NCBI GenBank assembly: GCA_035606335.1 | Contig: DATNFP010000065.1 | Coordinates: 1-36,291, forward strand | Source: DATNFP01 sp035606335 | Lineage (GTDB): Bacteria; Bacteroidota; Bacteroidia; Chitinophagales; Chitinophagaceae | DNA length: 36,291 nt | Direction: 5' to 3' | Shown here: positions 8,889-17,077 of the stretch, one piece after another | How the letters are laid out: the number at the start of each line of letters is the position of its first letter | Numbering within the stretch: the stretch's first letter is position 1 | Position numbers and translations under genes: made by a program | The notes under the pieces: generated by a model | What the model was told of the DNA's origin: nothing | The model's input: only the letters and a program-made list of their open reading frames with translations | Database searches by the model: none

Positions 8889-10346
8889 CTATGATTTGGT
8901 ATTACTGTTTTTTTGCATCTTCTCTTTCGCCTCCAACATCTGAATTACTTCTGCAATATTTGTATGATCCAATTTCTTACCACGAATGATCTTTTTATCA
9001 TCAAGCAAATATATAGTAGGAGTATTATACGCATCATATTTTGCCTGAAAATCTACTTTACGTTCAGGGTCCCACACATTCACCCAGTCATTCAGTTTAT
9101 TTTTATCTATAAAATCCTTCCAAACTTTTACATCCTTGTCTTCATCGTCACGCACGGCAAATACCCTTACACCTTTATCTTTCAGTACAGTACGATACAA
9201 TGAATCAATTTCAGGGATCTCATGCTGGCAAAAGCCGCAAGTAGGCGACCAGAATACAACAAGTGTGTATTTTGCTTTAAGATCCAGCAGGCTTTGTGGT
9301 TTCCCCTCAACGTCGTTCATCTTCATTTCAGGGGCCACATTTCCAATTACATTAGGTGCGACCTGCTCTGCCCGCTGTATAATCTTAGACAAATTATCAG
9401 GGCTTTCCCAAGTTGCATACCCTTTCATATAATAATTCTCAACAAGATAAACAAAGACTTCGTCCATACCCATTACCTTACTTTCCTGCGACCAGTTATT
9501 GAACCATGCCAAGGTATATTTAAATAGCTCCTGTGTACCTTTTGTCTTGCTCAGCAGCATATTTGCTTCTTTTTCTATGCTGTCAGTATATGGATAGGTC
9601 ATTTTATTGATGTATTCGCTTAGCTTGGCATCGTAAATAGGAGTATGGATGAGGCGATCGTCCTGAAAATTAAAGCCATCCCAATAATGAGCCTTGTAGT
9701 AATTTGCTGCAAACATTGTATCCTCCTGCCCATTAGGTAATAAATGCTTACCGTCCGGAACATGCGGTACTTCCAATGCTTTGAAAATGGAAGCCAATAA
9801 TGAATTAGGATATTTAGTAGTAACGTTGTTCCTATAGTCAATTAAAACTTTTGATTGATCACTCAAATTCTTGCGAGCTGTGGCACTATCTGCACTATTT
9901 TTTGCACTAGCCAATTCAGTAGTTAACATCCTTTCTTTTTCACCATAGTCCTTCAGGAATTTTTCATATTCCTGGAAATGTTCATTTTCAGATGAATTCC
10001 TGAATTTAACACCATAAGGAATATCGTTGGCCGGCATGGTAATATCCATATTATCGCCATTATTCAACAGAAATTCAAAGTAGGTTTTCTGATCGGAAAG
10101 CAAAATGATATAAATACCCCCAACAGTATTTTGTTTACTTTGCAGTACAGCAACTCCGCTTTTATTGAATTTAGCCGAGTCTGCTTTATAAATAGTAGGA
10201 AGACCTTTTGCGTAATAATATGCTAAATAGACCATCGAATCATTCGCCCCGGTCAGCTTCACCTGAATCTTATATCCATCGGTTGCAAATGAGCTTTGCC
10301 CAAAACCCAGCAGCAATAGCATAGCTATTAATGTAATTTTTTTCAT
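8889..10346 (-). CDS. TlpA-like thioredoxin-fold protein (DUF4369/DUF5106-type), paralogue A
   Basis: This 485-residue protein is the first gene of the folding cluster. It has the signal peptide MKKITLIAMLLLLGFGQSSFA, a DUF4369-like region (about 22-125), a DUF5106-like middle and a redoxin domain from about 340 with active site SPTCGFCQHEIP (C370, C373) and YNTPTIYLL. Paralogue B downstream has CGHC instead of CGFC, a difference expected to change redox potential. Shared stretches such as YYAKGLPTIYKADSA and WDGFNFQDDRLIHTPI show recent tandem duplication. A well-formed promoter lies upstream and overlaps the divergent rlmD promoter. Function is inferred from fold and location: periplasmic disulfide handling. 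Confidence 0.92.
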   Translation of the reverse strand: MKKITLIAMLLLLGFGQSSFATDGYKIQVKLTGANDSMVYLAYYYAKGLPTIYKADSAKFNKSGVAVLQSKQNTVGGIYIILLSDQKTYFEFLLNNGDNMDITMPANDIPYGVKFRNSSENEHFQEYEKFLKDYGEKERMLTTELASAKNSADSATARKNLSDQSKVLIDYRNNVTTKYPNSLLASIFKALEVPHVPDGKHLLPNGQEDTMFAANYYKAHYWDGFNFQDDRLIHTPIYDAKLSEYINKMTYPYTDSIEKEANMLLSKTKGTQELFKYTLAWFNNWSQESKVMGMDEVFVYLVENYYMKGYATWESPDNLSKIIQRAEQVAPNVIGNVAPEMKMNDVEGKPQSLLDLKAKYTLVVFWSPTCGFCQHEIPEIDSLYRTVLKDKGVRVFAVRDDEDKDVKVWKDFIDKNKLNDWVNVWDPERKVDFQAKYDAYNTPTIYLLDDKKIIRGKKLDHTNIAEVIQMLEAKEKMQKNSNTKS

Positions 10347-10406
10347 ATATTATTACTAAAAATTATTGTTTTTCCGTCTATTTAGACAGTCATTTCCTTA
10401 AAGATG

Positions 10407-10420
10407 TTGGCTTTTGCCAA
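10407..10420. other. Perfect 5-bp hairpin in the tlpA/rlmD divergent region
   Basis: TTGGC-TTTT-GCCAA is a perfect inverted repeat that overlaps the tlpA -7 element. A second short inverted repeat, GTCTATTTAGAC, lies at 10376-10387 in the tlpA leader. Either could be an operator, but both are short. Confidence 0.35.
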
Positions 10421-10449
10421 AAATAAAATATATAGTTGGTGTAACCCAA
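10418..10449 (-). promoter_or_regulatory. Promoter for the TlpA/parvulin run
   Basis: On the minus strand TTG (10449-10447) is followed after 21 bases by TATTTTTG (10425-10418). Both boxes and the spacing fit the Bacteroidota consensus. The leader to the ATG at 10346 is about 65 bases. Confidence 0.65.
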
Positions 10450-10468
10450 TATCTGAGTGCTAAATTTG
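10436..10468 (+). promoter_or_regulatory. Promoter for rlmD
   Basis: TTG (10436-10438), 22 bases, then TAAATTTG (10461-10468) fits TTG-N17-23-TAnnTTTG. The -33 region lies inside the spacer of the opposite promoter, so the two overlap. Confidence 0.6.
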
Positions 10469-10496
10469 CACCCTCGTAAAAAATAATAACAAAATT

Positions 10497-11909
10497 TTGT
10501 CACGGAAAAAGCAAAAGGAATTATATAATATAAAAATAGATGCTTATGCTGCCGAAGGCAAGAGTGTGGCACATCTGGAGGATGGGAAAGTGCTGTTTGT
10601 GGAAAGCGCTATACCGGGAGATATAGTTAATGTGAGGCTAATTAAAAATAAGAAAAGCTGGGCAGAAGGTAAATTAATACAACTGGTATCTCCATCAGCA
10701 TATAGGGTAACACCATTTTGCCCTCATTTCGGAATATGCGGCGGTTGTAAATGGCAAATGCTGCCTTATGAAATGCAACTGATCTACAAACAGCAACAGG
10801 TAGCTGATCAATTAAAACGAATAGGACATATAGAGCTTCCGGAAATAGAACCGATAGCCGGAAGTAAGCATGAACGCTATTATAGAAATAAACTGGAGTT
10901 TACCTTTTCGGTGCACAGGTTCCGAACAGTAGAAGAAATACAAGCTGCAGGGGATGAGCGTTTCGCAGTAGAGCCTGCCTTAGGATTTCATGCACCCGGA
11001 TTATTCGATAAAGTGGTAGAAATACACACCTGCTATTTGCAAAAAGAGCCGACCAATATTCTGCTGAACGTACTAAGACAATACACGGAGGCACATCAGC
11101 TACTCTATTATGATTACAGGGTACAGGATGGGTGGCTGAGGAATGTTATAATAAGAGTGGCAACTACGGGAGAAGTGTTAATTAATGTTATCATGCATCA
11201 TGAAGATGAAGAAAACCGGGTAGCACTGCTAGAACATATTCTGGCAAATGTCCCGGGAATTACCTCATTGAACTATACATTAAATCCCAAAATGAATGAT
11301 ACTATTTATGATCTTGACGTAGTATGTTATCATGGGAAAGAATATATAGAAGAAAAACTTGAGGACTATCGCTTCAAGATCTCACCAAAATCTTTTTTTC
11401 AAACCAATACATATCAGGCAGAAACACTGTATAGAATAGCAAGAGAATTTGCGGGATTAACAGGCAACGAAACACTCTATGACCTTTATTGCGGTACCGG
11501 AAGCATTGGGATATTCTGTTCCGGGAAAGTGAAAAAAGTAATTGGCATAGAGACAGTAGAAGACGCTGTAAAAGATGCCTGGGAAAATGCGCAACTAAAT
11601 GGATTGGAAAATTGCCAGTTCTTTGCCGGCGATGTATCTAATATCTGTACTGATGAGTTTTTTGAGCAACATGGGCATCCTGATATAATCATTACAGATC
11701 CTCCAAGAGCAGGAATGCATGAGAAACTGATACAACAATTGCTGAAGATCCGCTCACCTAAAGTAGTATATGTAAGCTGCAACCCTGCCACACAGGCGAG
11801 AGATTTACAATTGCTAAATGAAGCATATAAAGTAACACGTTTGAAACCGGTAGATATGTTCCCGCATACGCATCATATAGAAAATGTAGCACTGTTAGAA
11901 CTTAGATAA
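10497..11909 (+). CDS. rlmD: 23S rRNA (uracil-C5)-methyltransferase RlmD/TrmA family
   Basis: This 470-residue SAM-dependent RNA methyltransferase has an N-terminal TRAM RNA-binding domain (about 8-66), a [4Fe-4S] cysteine cluster (C75, C81, C84 in CPHFGICGGCKWQ), the SAM motif LYDLYCGTGSIGIF and the catalytic loop VVYVSCNPATQARDL with the nucleophilic cysteine. This is the RlmD-like set; the family methylates U1939 or U747 of 23S rRNA or U54 of tRNA, and the exact target cannot be fixed by eye. The start is TTG 10497: no ATG is available before the conserved TRAM sequence. It is transcribed alone from its own promoter and ends at a strong terminator shared with ndk. Confidence 0.9.
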   Translation: MSRKKQKELYNIKIDAYAAEGKSVAHLEDGKVLFVESAIPGDIVNVRLIKNKKSWAEGKLIQLVSPSAYRVTPFCPHFGICGGCKWQMLPYEMQLIYKQQQVADQLKRIGHIELPEIEPIAGSKHERYYRNKLEFTFSVHRFRTVEEIQAAGDERFAVEPALGFHAPGLFDKVVEIHTCYLQKEPTNILLNVLRQYTEAHQLLYYDYRVQDGWLRNVIIRVATTGEVLINVIMHHEDEENRVALLEHILANVPGITSLNYTLNPKMNDTIYDLDVVCYHGKEYIEEKLEDYRFKISPKSFFQTNTYQAETLYRIAREFAGLTGNETLYDLYCGTGSIGIFCSGKVKKVIGIETVEDAVKDAWENAQLNGLENCQFFAGDVSNICTDEFFEQHGHPDIIITDPPRAGMHEKLIQQLLKIRSPKVVYVSCNPATQARDLQLLNEAYKVTRLKPVDMFPHTHHIENVALLELR

Positions 11910-11911
11910 CT

Positions 11912-11941
11912 AAAAAAAGAGCTGCCAGGCAGCTCTTTTTT
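11912..11941. terminator. Bidirectional intrinsic terminator between rlmD and ndk
   Basis: A GC-rich stem AGAGCTG/CAGCTCT with a CCAGG loop is flanked by A-tract on the left and T-tract on the right, so it works in both directions. It sits between the convergent ends of rlmD and ndk. Confidence 0.9.
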
Positions 11942-11964
11942 AGATAATATAATTTGATGGTATC

Positions 11965-12381
11965 TTAAAAACGTTCAAGACCACTAAAGAAAAAGTCTCC
12001 TTCAATTATAGCATTTTCATCGCTATCAGAACCATGAACGGCATTTTCGCCTACAGAAGCAGCATACTTTTTTCTGATAGTACCCTCTTCAGCCTGCGCA
12101 GGATTGGTAGCTCCGATCAGCTTACGGAAATCGGCTACAGCATTATCTTTCTCAAGAATGGCGGCTACGATAGGGCCACTGCTCATGAATCCAGTCAATT
12201 CACCATAAAAAGGTCGTTCTTTATGTATCCCATAGAATTTTTCAGCCTGTTTTTGGCTTATCTGGGTATATTTCATTGCCACGATACGGAAGCCGGCAGC
12301 GTTGATCATCTGAAGAATATCACCAATATTACCGTTGCGAACAGCATCCGGTTTGATCATCGTAAAAGTGCGATTTGACAT
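11965..12381 (-). CDS. ndk: Nucleoside diphosphate kinase
   Basis: This 138-residue enzyme moves the gamma phosphate from ATP to other NDPs through a phosphohistidine. Family features are clear: TFTMIKPDAV at the N-terminus, FYGIHKERPFYGEL, and the active-site stretch NAVHGSDSDENA with H116. Length is normal. ATG 12381 gives the standard N-terminus. It is a single gene, with a -7-like element upstream and the shared terminator downstream. Confidence 0.97.
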   Translation of the reverse strand: MSNRTFTMIKPDAVRNGNIGDILQMINAAGFRIVAMKYTQISQKQAEKFYGIHKERPFYGELTGFMSSGPIVAAILEKDNAVADFRKLIGATNPAQAEEGTIRKKYAASVGENAVHGSDSDENAIIEGDFFFSGLERF

Positions 12382-12410
12382 AAAACTGTTTACTTTTTTA
12401 AATAACGGCG

Positions 12411-12418
12411 CAAAAGTA
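12411..12418 (-). promoter_or_regulatory. Bacteroidota -7 element for ndk
   Basis: The reverse strand reads TACTTTTG, a full TAnnTTTG match, 29 bases before the ndk ATG. The -33 region has only a weak TTTC. Confidence 0.45.
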
Positions 12419-12444
12419 CAATTTCTTAAATATTGCCGGCGAAA

Positions 12445-12477
12445 TTGTAAATAATAAACTTATGATTATGTAAATTG
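12445..12477 (+). promoter_or_regulatory. Possible promoter for the nrnA-FKBP-M1 operon
   Basis: TTG (12445-12447), 23 bases, then TAAATTG (12471-12477), one base short of TAnnTTTG. This would start the mRNA near 12483, upstream of the ATG at 12527. Confidence 0.4.
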
Positions 12478-12541
12478 CACCCCCAAACAAAAAACACCCA
12501 TAAAGGGTATTGGAATTTCCCAGATTATGCGCCCGATATAA

Positions 12542-13525
12542 GACGCTTTTCCTTTACTGCAAACACCGAAAAGAATTTTCATTACTACCCATCATAAACC
12601 TGATGGAGATGCAATAGGCAGTATGCTTGGGTTGTATCTGTACCTTGTGAAAAAAGGGCATTCGGTAGCGGCCGTGTCGCCGGGTGAGCTACCCAACTTT
12701 TTGATGTGTATGCCAGGGATAGAGGCAATGTATAATTATGAAGCAGAGCCCAAAACATCGCTGGAGGCGCTAAAACAATGTGACCTGATATTTTGTGTAG
12801 ATTTTAATGACTACAGCAGGACTAAACACCTGACACAATACCTGGCCGAAGCCCCACAGCCTAAAATATTAATAGACCATCATCTATACCCTGCCCCTGT
12901 GTGGGATTATGGGATGAGCATACCTGAAAAGAGCAGCACTTGTGAAATGATATATGATTTCATCAACCTGATGGGTGATAATGATCTCATTGATAAAGAC
13001 ATTGCTGCCAACCTATATACCGGAATAATGACTGATACCGGGTCATTCAGATTTCCGATCACCACTGCTCACGTACACGAAATAGTAGCAGATATGAAGC
13101 GCAAAGGCCTGGATCACACCAGGATACATGAACAAATATATGATTCATGGTCTGCAAGCCGTATGCGTTTTCTAGGTTATGTATTGATGGAAAAAATGGA
13201 AATATTTCCAAAGTATAGCGCCGGCTTGATCGCATTATCCAGAAAAGAAATGAAGCTGTTTGACGTACACAGTGGGGACACAGAAGGGCTTGTAAATTAT
13301 CCACTAAGCATAGCAGGGATACGGTTTGCCACCCTTATAACAGAACGTGCTGATGAAGTAAAACTATCATTTCGCAGTAAAGGAGATTTTGATGTAAGTC
13401 TGTTCGGCAGAGAATATTTTAATGGTGGCGGCCATTTTAACGCATCTGGAGGACGCTCAAATTCAACTTTTATTGACACAATAGCATATTTTAAGAAAAT
13501 TTTGTCCGATATTCACCCCCGATAA
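12542..13525 (+). CDS. nrnA: DHH/DHHA1 phosphoesterase, NrnA-like, with an in-frame stop at its expected start
   Basis: The open frame encodes a DHH-DHHA1 phosphoesterase of the NrnA type (nanoRNase / pAp phosphatase). Motifs in order: HHKPDGDAIGS (motif I), FCVDFND (II), ILIDHH (III), TGIMTDTGSF (IV) and the DHHA1 glycine motif GGGHFNASGGR. The conserved N-terminal strand KRIFITTHH lies upstream of the first usable ATG (12623), so starting there would remove motif I. An ATG at 12527 is in frame and well placed, but codon 5 is TAA (12539-12541). Candidate rescue starts after the stop are CTG 12557 (giving an N-terminus of the form M-QTPKRIF) or another near-cognate codon. The rest of the frame is intact. 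It is followed after 11 bases by an FKBP gene. It is either translated from a rare start, recently broken, or a sequence error. Confidence 0.8.
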   Translation, partial: DAFPLLQTPKRIFITTHHKPDGDAIGSMLGLYLYLVKKGHSVAAVSPGELPNFLMCMPGIEAMYNYEAEPKTSLEALKQCDLIFCVDFNDYSRTKHLTQYLAEAPQPKILIDHHLYPAPVWDYGMSIPEKSSTCEMIYDFINLMGDNDLIDKDIAANLYTGIMTDTGSFRFPITTAHVHEIVADMKRKGLDHTRIHEQIYDSWSASRMRFLGYVLMEKMEIFPKYSAGLIALSRKEMKLFDVHSGDTEGLVNYPLSIAGIRFATLITERADEVKLSFRSKGDFDVSLFGREYFNGGGHFNASGGRSNSTFIDTIAYFKKILSDIHPR

Positions 13526-13536
13526 CCTAAAAAAAA

Positions 13537-14391
13537 ATGATAAAAAGTATCTTACCAATTGCCTTTCTAAGCGTTACACTTATAGGCATTAGTGCATGTA
13601 ACAACAACAAAGATGGTTTTAAAACCAAAGATGGATTAGAGTATAAAATTGTAAAGGATATTCCTGGACAAAAAGCTGCAGTAGGAGATTTGGTAGAAAT
13701 AAACATCCGTATGAAAATAAGCGGGTCGAAAGGAGACAGCGTTTTGCTTGAATCAAGAAAGCTCAATAATAACCAGCCAATACAAATGCAGGTAATGCCT
13801 GCTGATTTCAGAGGGGACTGGAAAGCAGGGCTGACTATGATGGCTGCAGGCGATAGCGCAATATTCCGCGTTTCTGTGGACACCTTGAAAAAAGCGTTAA
13901 ACGGGCAACCGTTCCCTCCATTTATGAAGTCAGGAGAAAAGCTGGTGTATGAGGTGACAATGGTAAAAAGACAATCTAAAGATGATCAAAAAACAGCTGA
14001 GGATAAAACATTGCAGGATTATTTCACAAAAAATAACATCAAAGCTCAAAAAACAGCATCAGGACTCTACTATTCTATTCAAACAGAAGGAACAGGAGAT
14101 GTTCTTAAAAAAGGTGATAGCGTAAGCATCAACTATGTAGGGCGCACACTTGATGGCCATATATTTGACACAAATACCGATTCCAGCAAAGGTCATTTCA
14201 AACCACTTGTTTTCCCGATAGGTGTTGGTAGAGTAATACCTGGCATGGATGAAGGAATGCAGTTATTGAAAAAAGGAAGCAAAGCCACATTGTATATTCC
14301 TTCTTACCTGGCTTATGGCCCACAAAGCCCCGGTCCTGGCATCGCACCAAATTCTATCTTGATATTTGATATAGAAGTGCTGAATAAATAA
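13537..14391 (+). CDS. FKBP-type peptidyl-prolyl isomerase lipoprotein
   Basis: This 284-residue protein has a lipoprotein signal ending GISA-C21, so it is probably anchored to a membrane facing the periplasm. Two FKBP-like domains are visible. The first (about 28-145: GLEYKIV ... GDLVEINIRMKI ... AAGDSAIFRV) is divergent and lacks the usual FDSS and VIPGW-like signatures. The second (about 175-284: GLYYSIQTEGTG ... VSINYVGRTLDGHIFDT ... VIPGMDEGMQLL ... SYLAYG ... LIFDIEVL) looks catalytically complete. It likely speeds prolyl isomerisation during folding of envelope proteins. It belongs to an operon with nrnA upstream (11 bases) and a second FKBP 42 bases downstream. Confidence 0.92.
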   Translation: MIKSILPIAFLSVTLIGISACNNNKDGFKTKDGLEYKIVKDIPGQKAAVGDLVEINIRMKISGSKGDSVLLESRKLNNNQPIQMQVMPADFRGDWKAGLTMMAAGDSAIFRVSVDTLKKALNGQPFPPFMKSGEKLVYEVTMVKRQSKDDQKTAEDKTLQDYFTKNNIKAQKTASGLYYSIQTEGTGDVLKKGDSVSINYVGRTLDGHIFDTNTDSSKGHFKPLVFPIGVGRVIPGMDEGMQLLKKGSKATLYIPSYLAYGPQSPGPGIAPNSILIFDIEVLNK

Positions 14392-14433
14392 ACAATATAA
14401 ATAGCAATTGTAAATAATAAAGTACCAGAATAA

Positions 14434-15381
14434 ATGAAGAAAATAATTGGCGCATCATTGATGTTAGTGGCTTTTTCACTGTCTTCTTATGGACAAAAAG
14501 AGCACTTAGAAAAAAATGCTACCAAAGCCGGGGAAACTGCACCAGAGACAATGCTTGCCGATGGTTTTGCAAGAACATCGAGCGGATTAGAATATAAGAT
14601 CGTATCTCGTGGGGCAGGTACACAAAAAGCGCAAATAGGAAGCTACGTAGAGTTAAATGTACACATATATGTGCATGATAGTTTGATATTTGATTCACGT
14701 AAAATGAATAATAATCTGCCTGTACCTATACAGGTTATGCACCCTGCTTTTAATGGAGATCCTGCTGAAGGATTTCCAAAAATGGCTGCCGGTGACAGTG
14801 CTATTTTTCGCCTGCCGGTTGATTCATTAAAGAAGACAGGCCAACCTTTACCTCCATATATGCATCCTGGAGATATGATGATGTACCAGATAAAAATGGT
14901 GTCAGTAAAAAGTGCAGCAGAAATGAAAAAAGATGCTGAAGAAAAAGCAGTGAAACAAAAAGATGTAGATGACAAACTGATAGGTGATTATCTGAAACAA
15001 AATAATGTTACCGCTACCAGATCAGCATCTGGCCTGTATTACAAAATACAAAAAGAAGGCACTGGCATGACTGCAAAAGTAGGCGATAAGGTATCAGTAA
15101 ATTATACCGGCAGGACATTGAACGGTACAGTATTTGACTCCAATGTGGACTCTAACTTCCATCATATGGAGCCATTTACATTCAGCTTAGGACATCACCA
15201 GGTTATTAAAGGATGGGATGAAGGTGTGGCTTTATTAAAGAAAGGTGGAAAAGTTACTCTATACATTCCATCAACATTGGCATACGGAGCCCAAAGCCCT
15301 ACAGCAGCAATTCCTTCTAATTCTATTCTTATATTTGATATTGAAGTAACCGATATTAAGTCGGACATTACTAAAAAATGA
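14434..15381 (+). CDS. FKBP-type peptidyl-prolyl isomerase, tandem paralogue
   Basis: This 315-residue paralogue of the preceding gene has the signal peptide MKKIIGASLMLVAFSLSSYGQ with no lipobox, so it is probably soluble in the periplasm rather than anchored. Again the first domain (about 48-160) is divergent (SYVELNVHIYVH ... AAGDSAIFRLPVDSLKK) and the second (about 200-305) is canonical (VSVNYTGRTLNGTVFDS ... VIKGWDEGVALL ... STLAYG ... LIFDIEV), with the aromatic W of the pocket that the upstream paralogue has as M. A lysine/glutamate-rich helix links them. Its stop overlaps the start of the M1 peptidase gene by 4 bases (ATGA), which implies translational coupling. Confidence 0.92.
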   Translation: MKKIIGASLMLVAFSLSSYGQKEHLEKNATKAGETAPETMLADGFARTSSGLEYKIVSRGAGTQKAQIGSYVELNVHIYVHDSLIFDSRKMNNNLPVPIQVMHPAFNGDPAEGFPKMAAGDSAIFRLPVDSLKKTGQPLPPYMHPGDMMMYQIKMVSVKSAAEMKKDAEEKAVKQKDVDDKLIGDYLKQNNVTATRSASGLYYKIQKEGTGMTAKVGDKVSVNYTGRTLNGTVFDSNVDSNFHHMEPFTFSLGHHQVIKGWDEGVALLKKGGKVTLYIPSTLAYGAQSPTAAIPSNSILIFDIEVTDIKSDITKK

Positions 15382-17009
15382 ATGCAAGAATAATTAAATG
15401 TCTTTTTTTAATGTGGTATTTGCTTTTCGCAAATACCACATTTGCTTATACACGAGCCGATACACTAAGAGGAAGTGACGGCAGTGGCAGAAAATGGTGG
15501 GATGTTCGCCATTATGATCTGAGTGTAAAATTTGACACGGCAACAAGAAGCATTAGTGGGATAAATAAGATTTCTTTTTTAGTAAGTGAAGCACCGATAG
15601 ACGGCCTGCAATTAGATCTGCAGGATTCAATGATCCTAGATAAAGTGGAATTGGATGGCAAACCAATCAATATTATCAAAGACGGAAATGTATGGTGGGT
15701 GCTCTACCCTTTTCATGACTGGAAAAAAGGGATGAATGAAAATATTGTCGCTTATTTCCATGGCAAACCAAGAGTAGCTAAAAATCCGCCATGGGATGGT
15801 GGTTTTATATGGACAAAAGATGATAACAATAAGCTCTGGTTGTCAGTTGCATGCCAGGGCATAGGCGCAAGTATATGGTGGCCCTGCAAGGATGCTCAAT
15901 GGGATGAGCCGGAAGATGGAGCAGATGTGCAATATTCTGTTCCTGCAGGTATGGTATGTGTCAGCAACGGGAGATTGATAAAAAAGGAAAATGAAAAAAA
16001 TAATTATACTAACTGGCATTGGCAGGTAAAAAATCCGATCAATAATTATGATATAACATTTTACATCGGCGATTATGTGCGCTGGAGTGATACCCTGATG
16101 GGAGAAAAAGGAAGGCTGGATCTCAACTTCTATGCACTAAAAGATCATGAGGACAAGGCGCGCGAACAATTTAAAGAAGTAAAACCAATGCTGCACTGCT
16201 TCGAGTACTGGATGGGGGCTTATCCTTTTTATGAAGATGGATATAAGCTGGTGGAAGCTCCTTATTTAGGAATGGAGCATCAAGGCGCTGTTGCTTATGG
16301 TAATAGTTTTAAGATGGGGTATATGGGGCTGGACCTGAGCGGCACCGGCGTCGGACTCCGGTTTGATTATATAATAGTACACGAAAGCGGCCATGAATGG
16401 TTTGGGAATAATATAACAGCAAAAGACATAGCTGATAACTGGGTACACGAAGGAATAACAATGTATTCTGAAACACTGTATGCAGAATGTAAGCTGGGAA
16501 AGGAAGACGCATATAAATATTGCAGGGGTGAATGGAAAACCATTAAAAATGATCGTCCTGTAATTGGTGACTACGGTGTTAATAATGAAGGCTCAGAAGA
16601 TGAATATGCTAAGGGTGCAGCAGTAATGCACATGATTAGAATGATAACAAATGATGATGAAAAATTCAGGGGAATGTTAAGAGGGCTAAATAAAACCTTT
16701 TACCATCAAACTGTAACTACCAAACAAATAGAACAATACATAGATACATATACAGGCAAAAACTTTGACCCACTATTCAATCAGTACCTTCGCACGACTC
16801 AAATTCCTGAATTGGAATATTACATAAAGGATGAAAAATTGTATTACCGGTTCACAAATATTGTAGATGGGTTTACATTACCATTAGAAGTTGCTACCGA
16901 TAAAGAAACGGAAAAAATAGACCCTACAGCTGAATGGCAGAATATCTCATGGGAAGGAGGATATGATGTATCGTTTTCAGAAGATTTCTTATACACCATA
17001 AAGAGCTAA
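15378..17009 (+). CDS. M1-family zinc metallopeptidase (aminopeptidase-like), exported
   Basis: This 543-residue protein has a signal peptide (about 1-24, ...FANTTFAY) and an M1 (gluzincin) architecture: an N-terminal beta domain beginning WWDVRHYDLSVKFD, the substrate motif GMEHQGA (298-304, equivalent to GAMEN), the zinc motif HESGH (335-339), the third ligand in WVHEGITMY (E358, 18 residues after the second His) and the downstream catalytic-type tyrosine in EYAKGAAVMHMI. All catalytic residues are present. It lacks the C-terminal HEAT-like domain of longer M1 enzymes. It likely trims peptides in the periplasm. It is translationally coupled to the FKBP gene upstream, and a 14-bp hairpin lies within its first 22 codons. 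Confidence 0.92.
   Translation: MNARIIKCLFLMWYLLFANTTFAYTRADTLRGSDGSGRKWWDVRHYDLSVKFDTATRSISGINKISFLVSEAPIDGLQLDLQDSMILDKVELDGKPINIIKDGNVWWVLYPFHDWKKGMNENIVAYFHGKPRVAKNPPWDGGFIWTKDDNNKLWLSVACQGIGASIWWPCKDAQWDEPEDGADVQYSVPAGMVCVSNGRLIKKENEKNNYTNWHWQVKNPINNYDITFYIGDYVRWSDTLMGEKGRLDLNFYALKDHEDKAREQFKEVKPMLHCFEYWMGAYPFYEDGYKLVEAPYLGMEHQGAVAYGNSFKMGYMGLDLSGTGVGLRFDYIIVHESGHEWFGNNITAKDIADNWVHEGITMYSETLYAECKLGKEDAYKYCRGEWKTIKNDRPVIGDYGVNNEGSEDEYAKGAAVMHMIRMITNDDEKFRGMLRGLNKTFYHQTVTTKQIEQYIDTYTGKNFDPLFNQYLRTTQIPELEYYIKDEKLYYRFTNIVDGFTLPLEVATDKETEKIDPTAEWQNISWEGGYDVSFSEDFLYTIKS
15410..15442 (+). other. Perfect 14-bp stem-loop inside the M1 peptidase signal-peptide codons
   Basis: AATGTGGTATTTGC pairs with GCAAATACCACATT around a TTTTC loop, 33 bases in total with no mismatch. 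It starts 32 bases after the gene's ATG. There is no T-run after it in either direction, so it does not look like a terminator. Confidence 0.8.
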
Positions 17010-17063
17010 AAAAATTATCCACATAAGTAAATAATGTATTTCTAGGTTAAGGTGTCTTTTTCT

Positions 17064-17071
17064 TAGGTTTG
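17064..17071 (+). promoter_or_regulatory. Bacteroidota -7 element for mutS
   Basis: TAGGTTTG matches TAnnTTTG and ends 6 bases before the mutS ATG, which would make the transcript leaderless or nearly so. No TTG was found at the right -33 distance. Confidence 0.4.
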
Positions 17072-17077
17072 TAGGGA

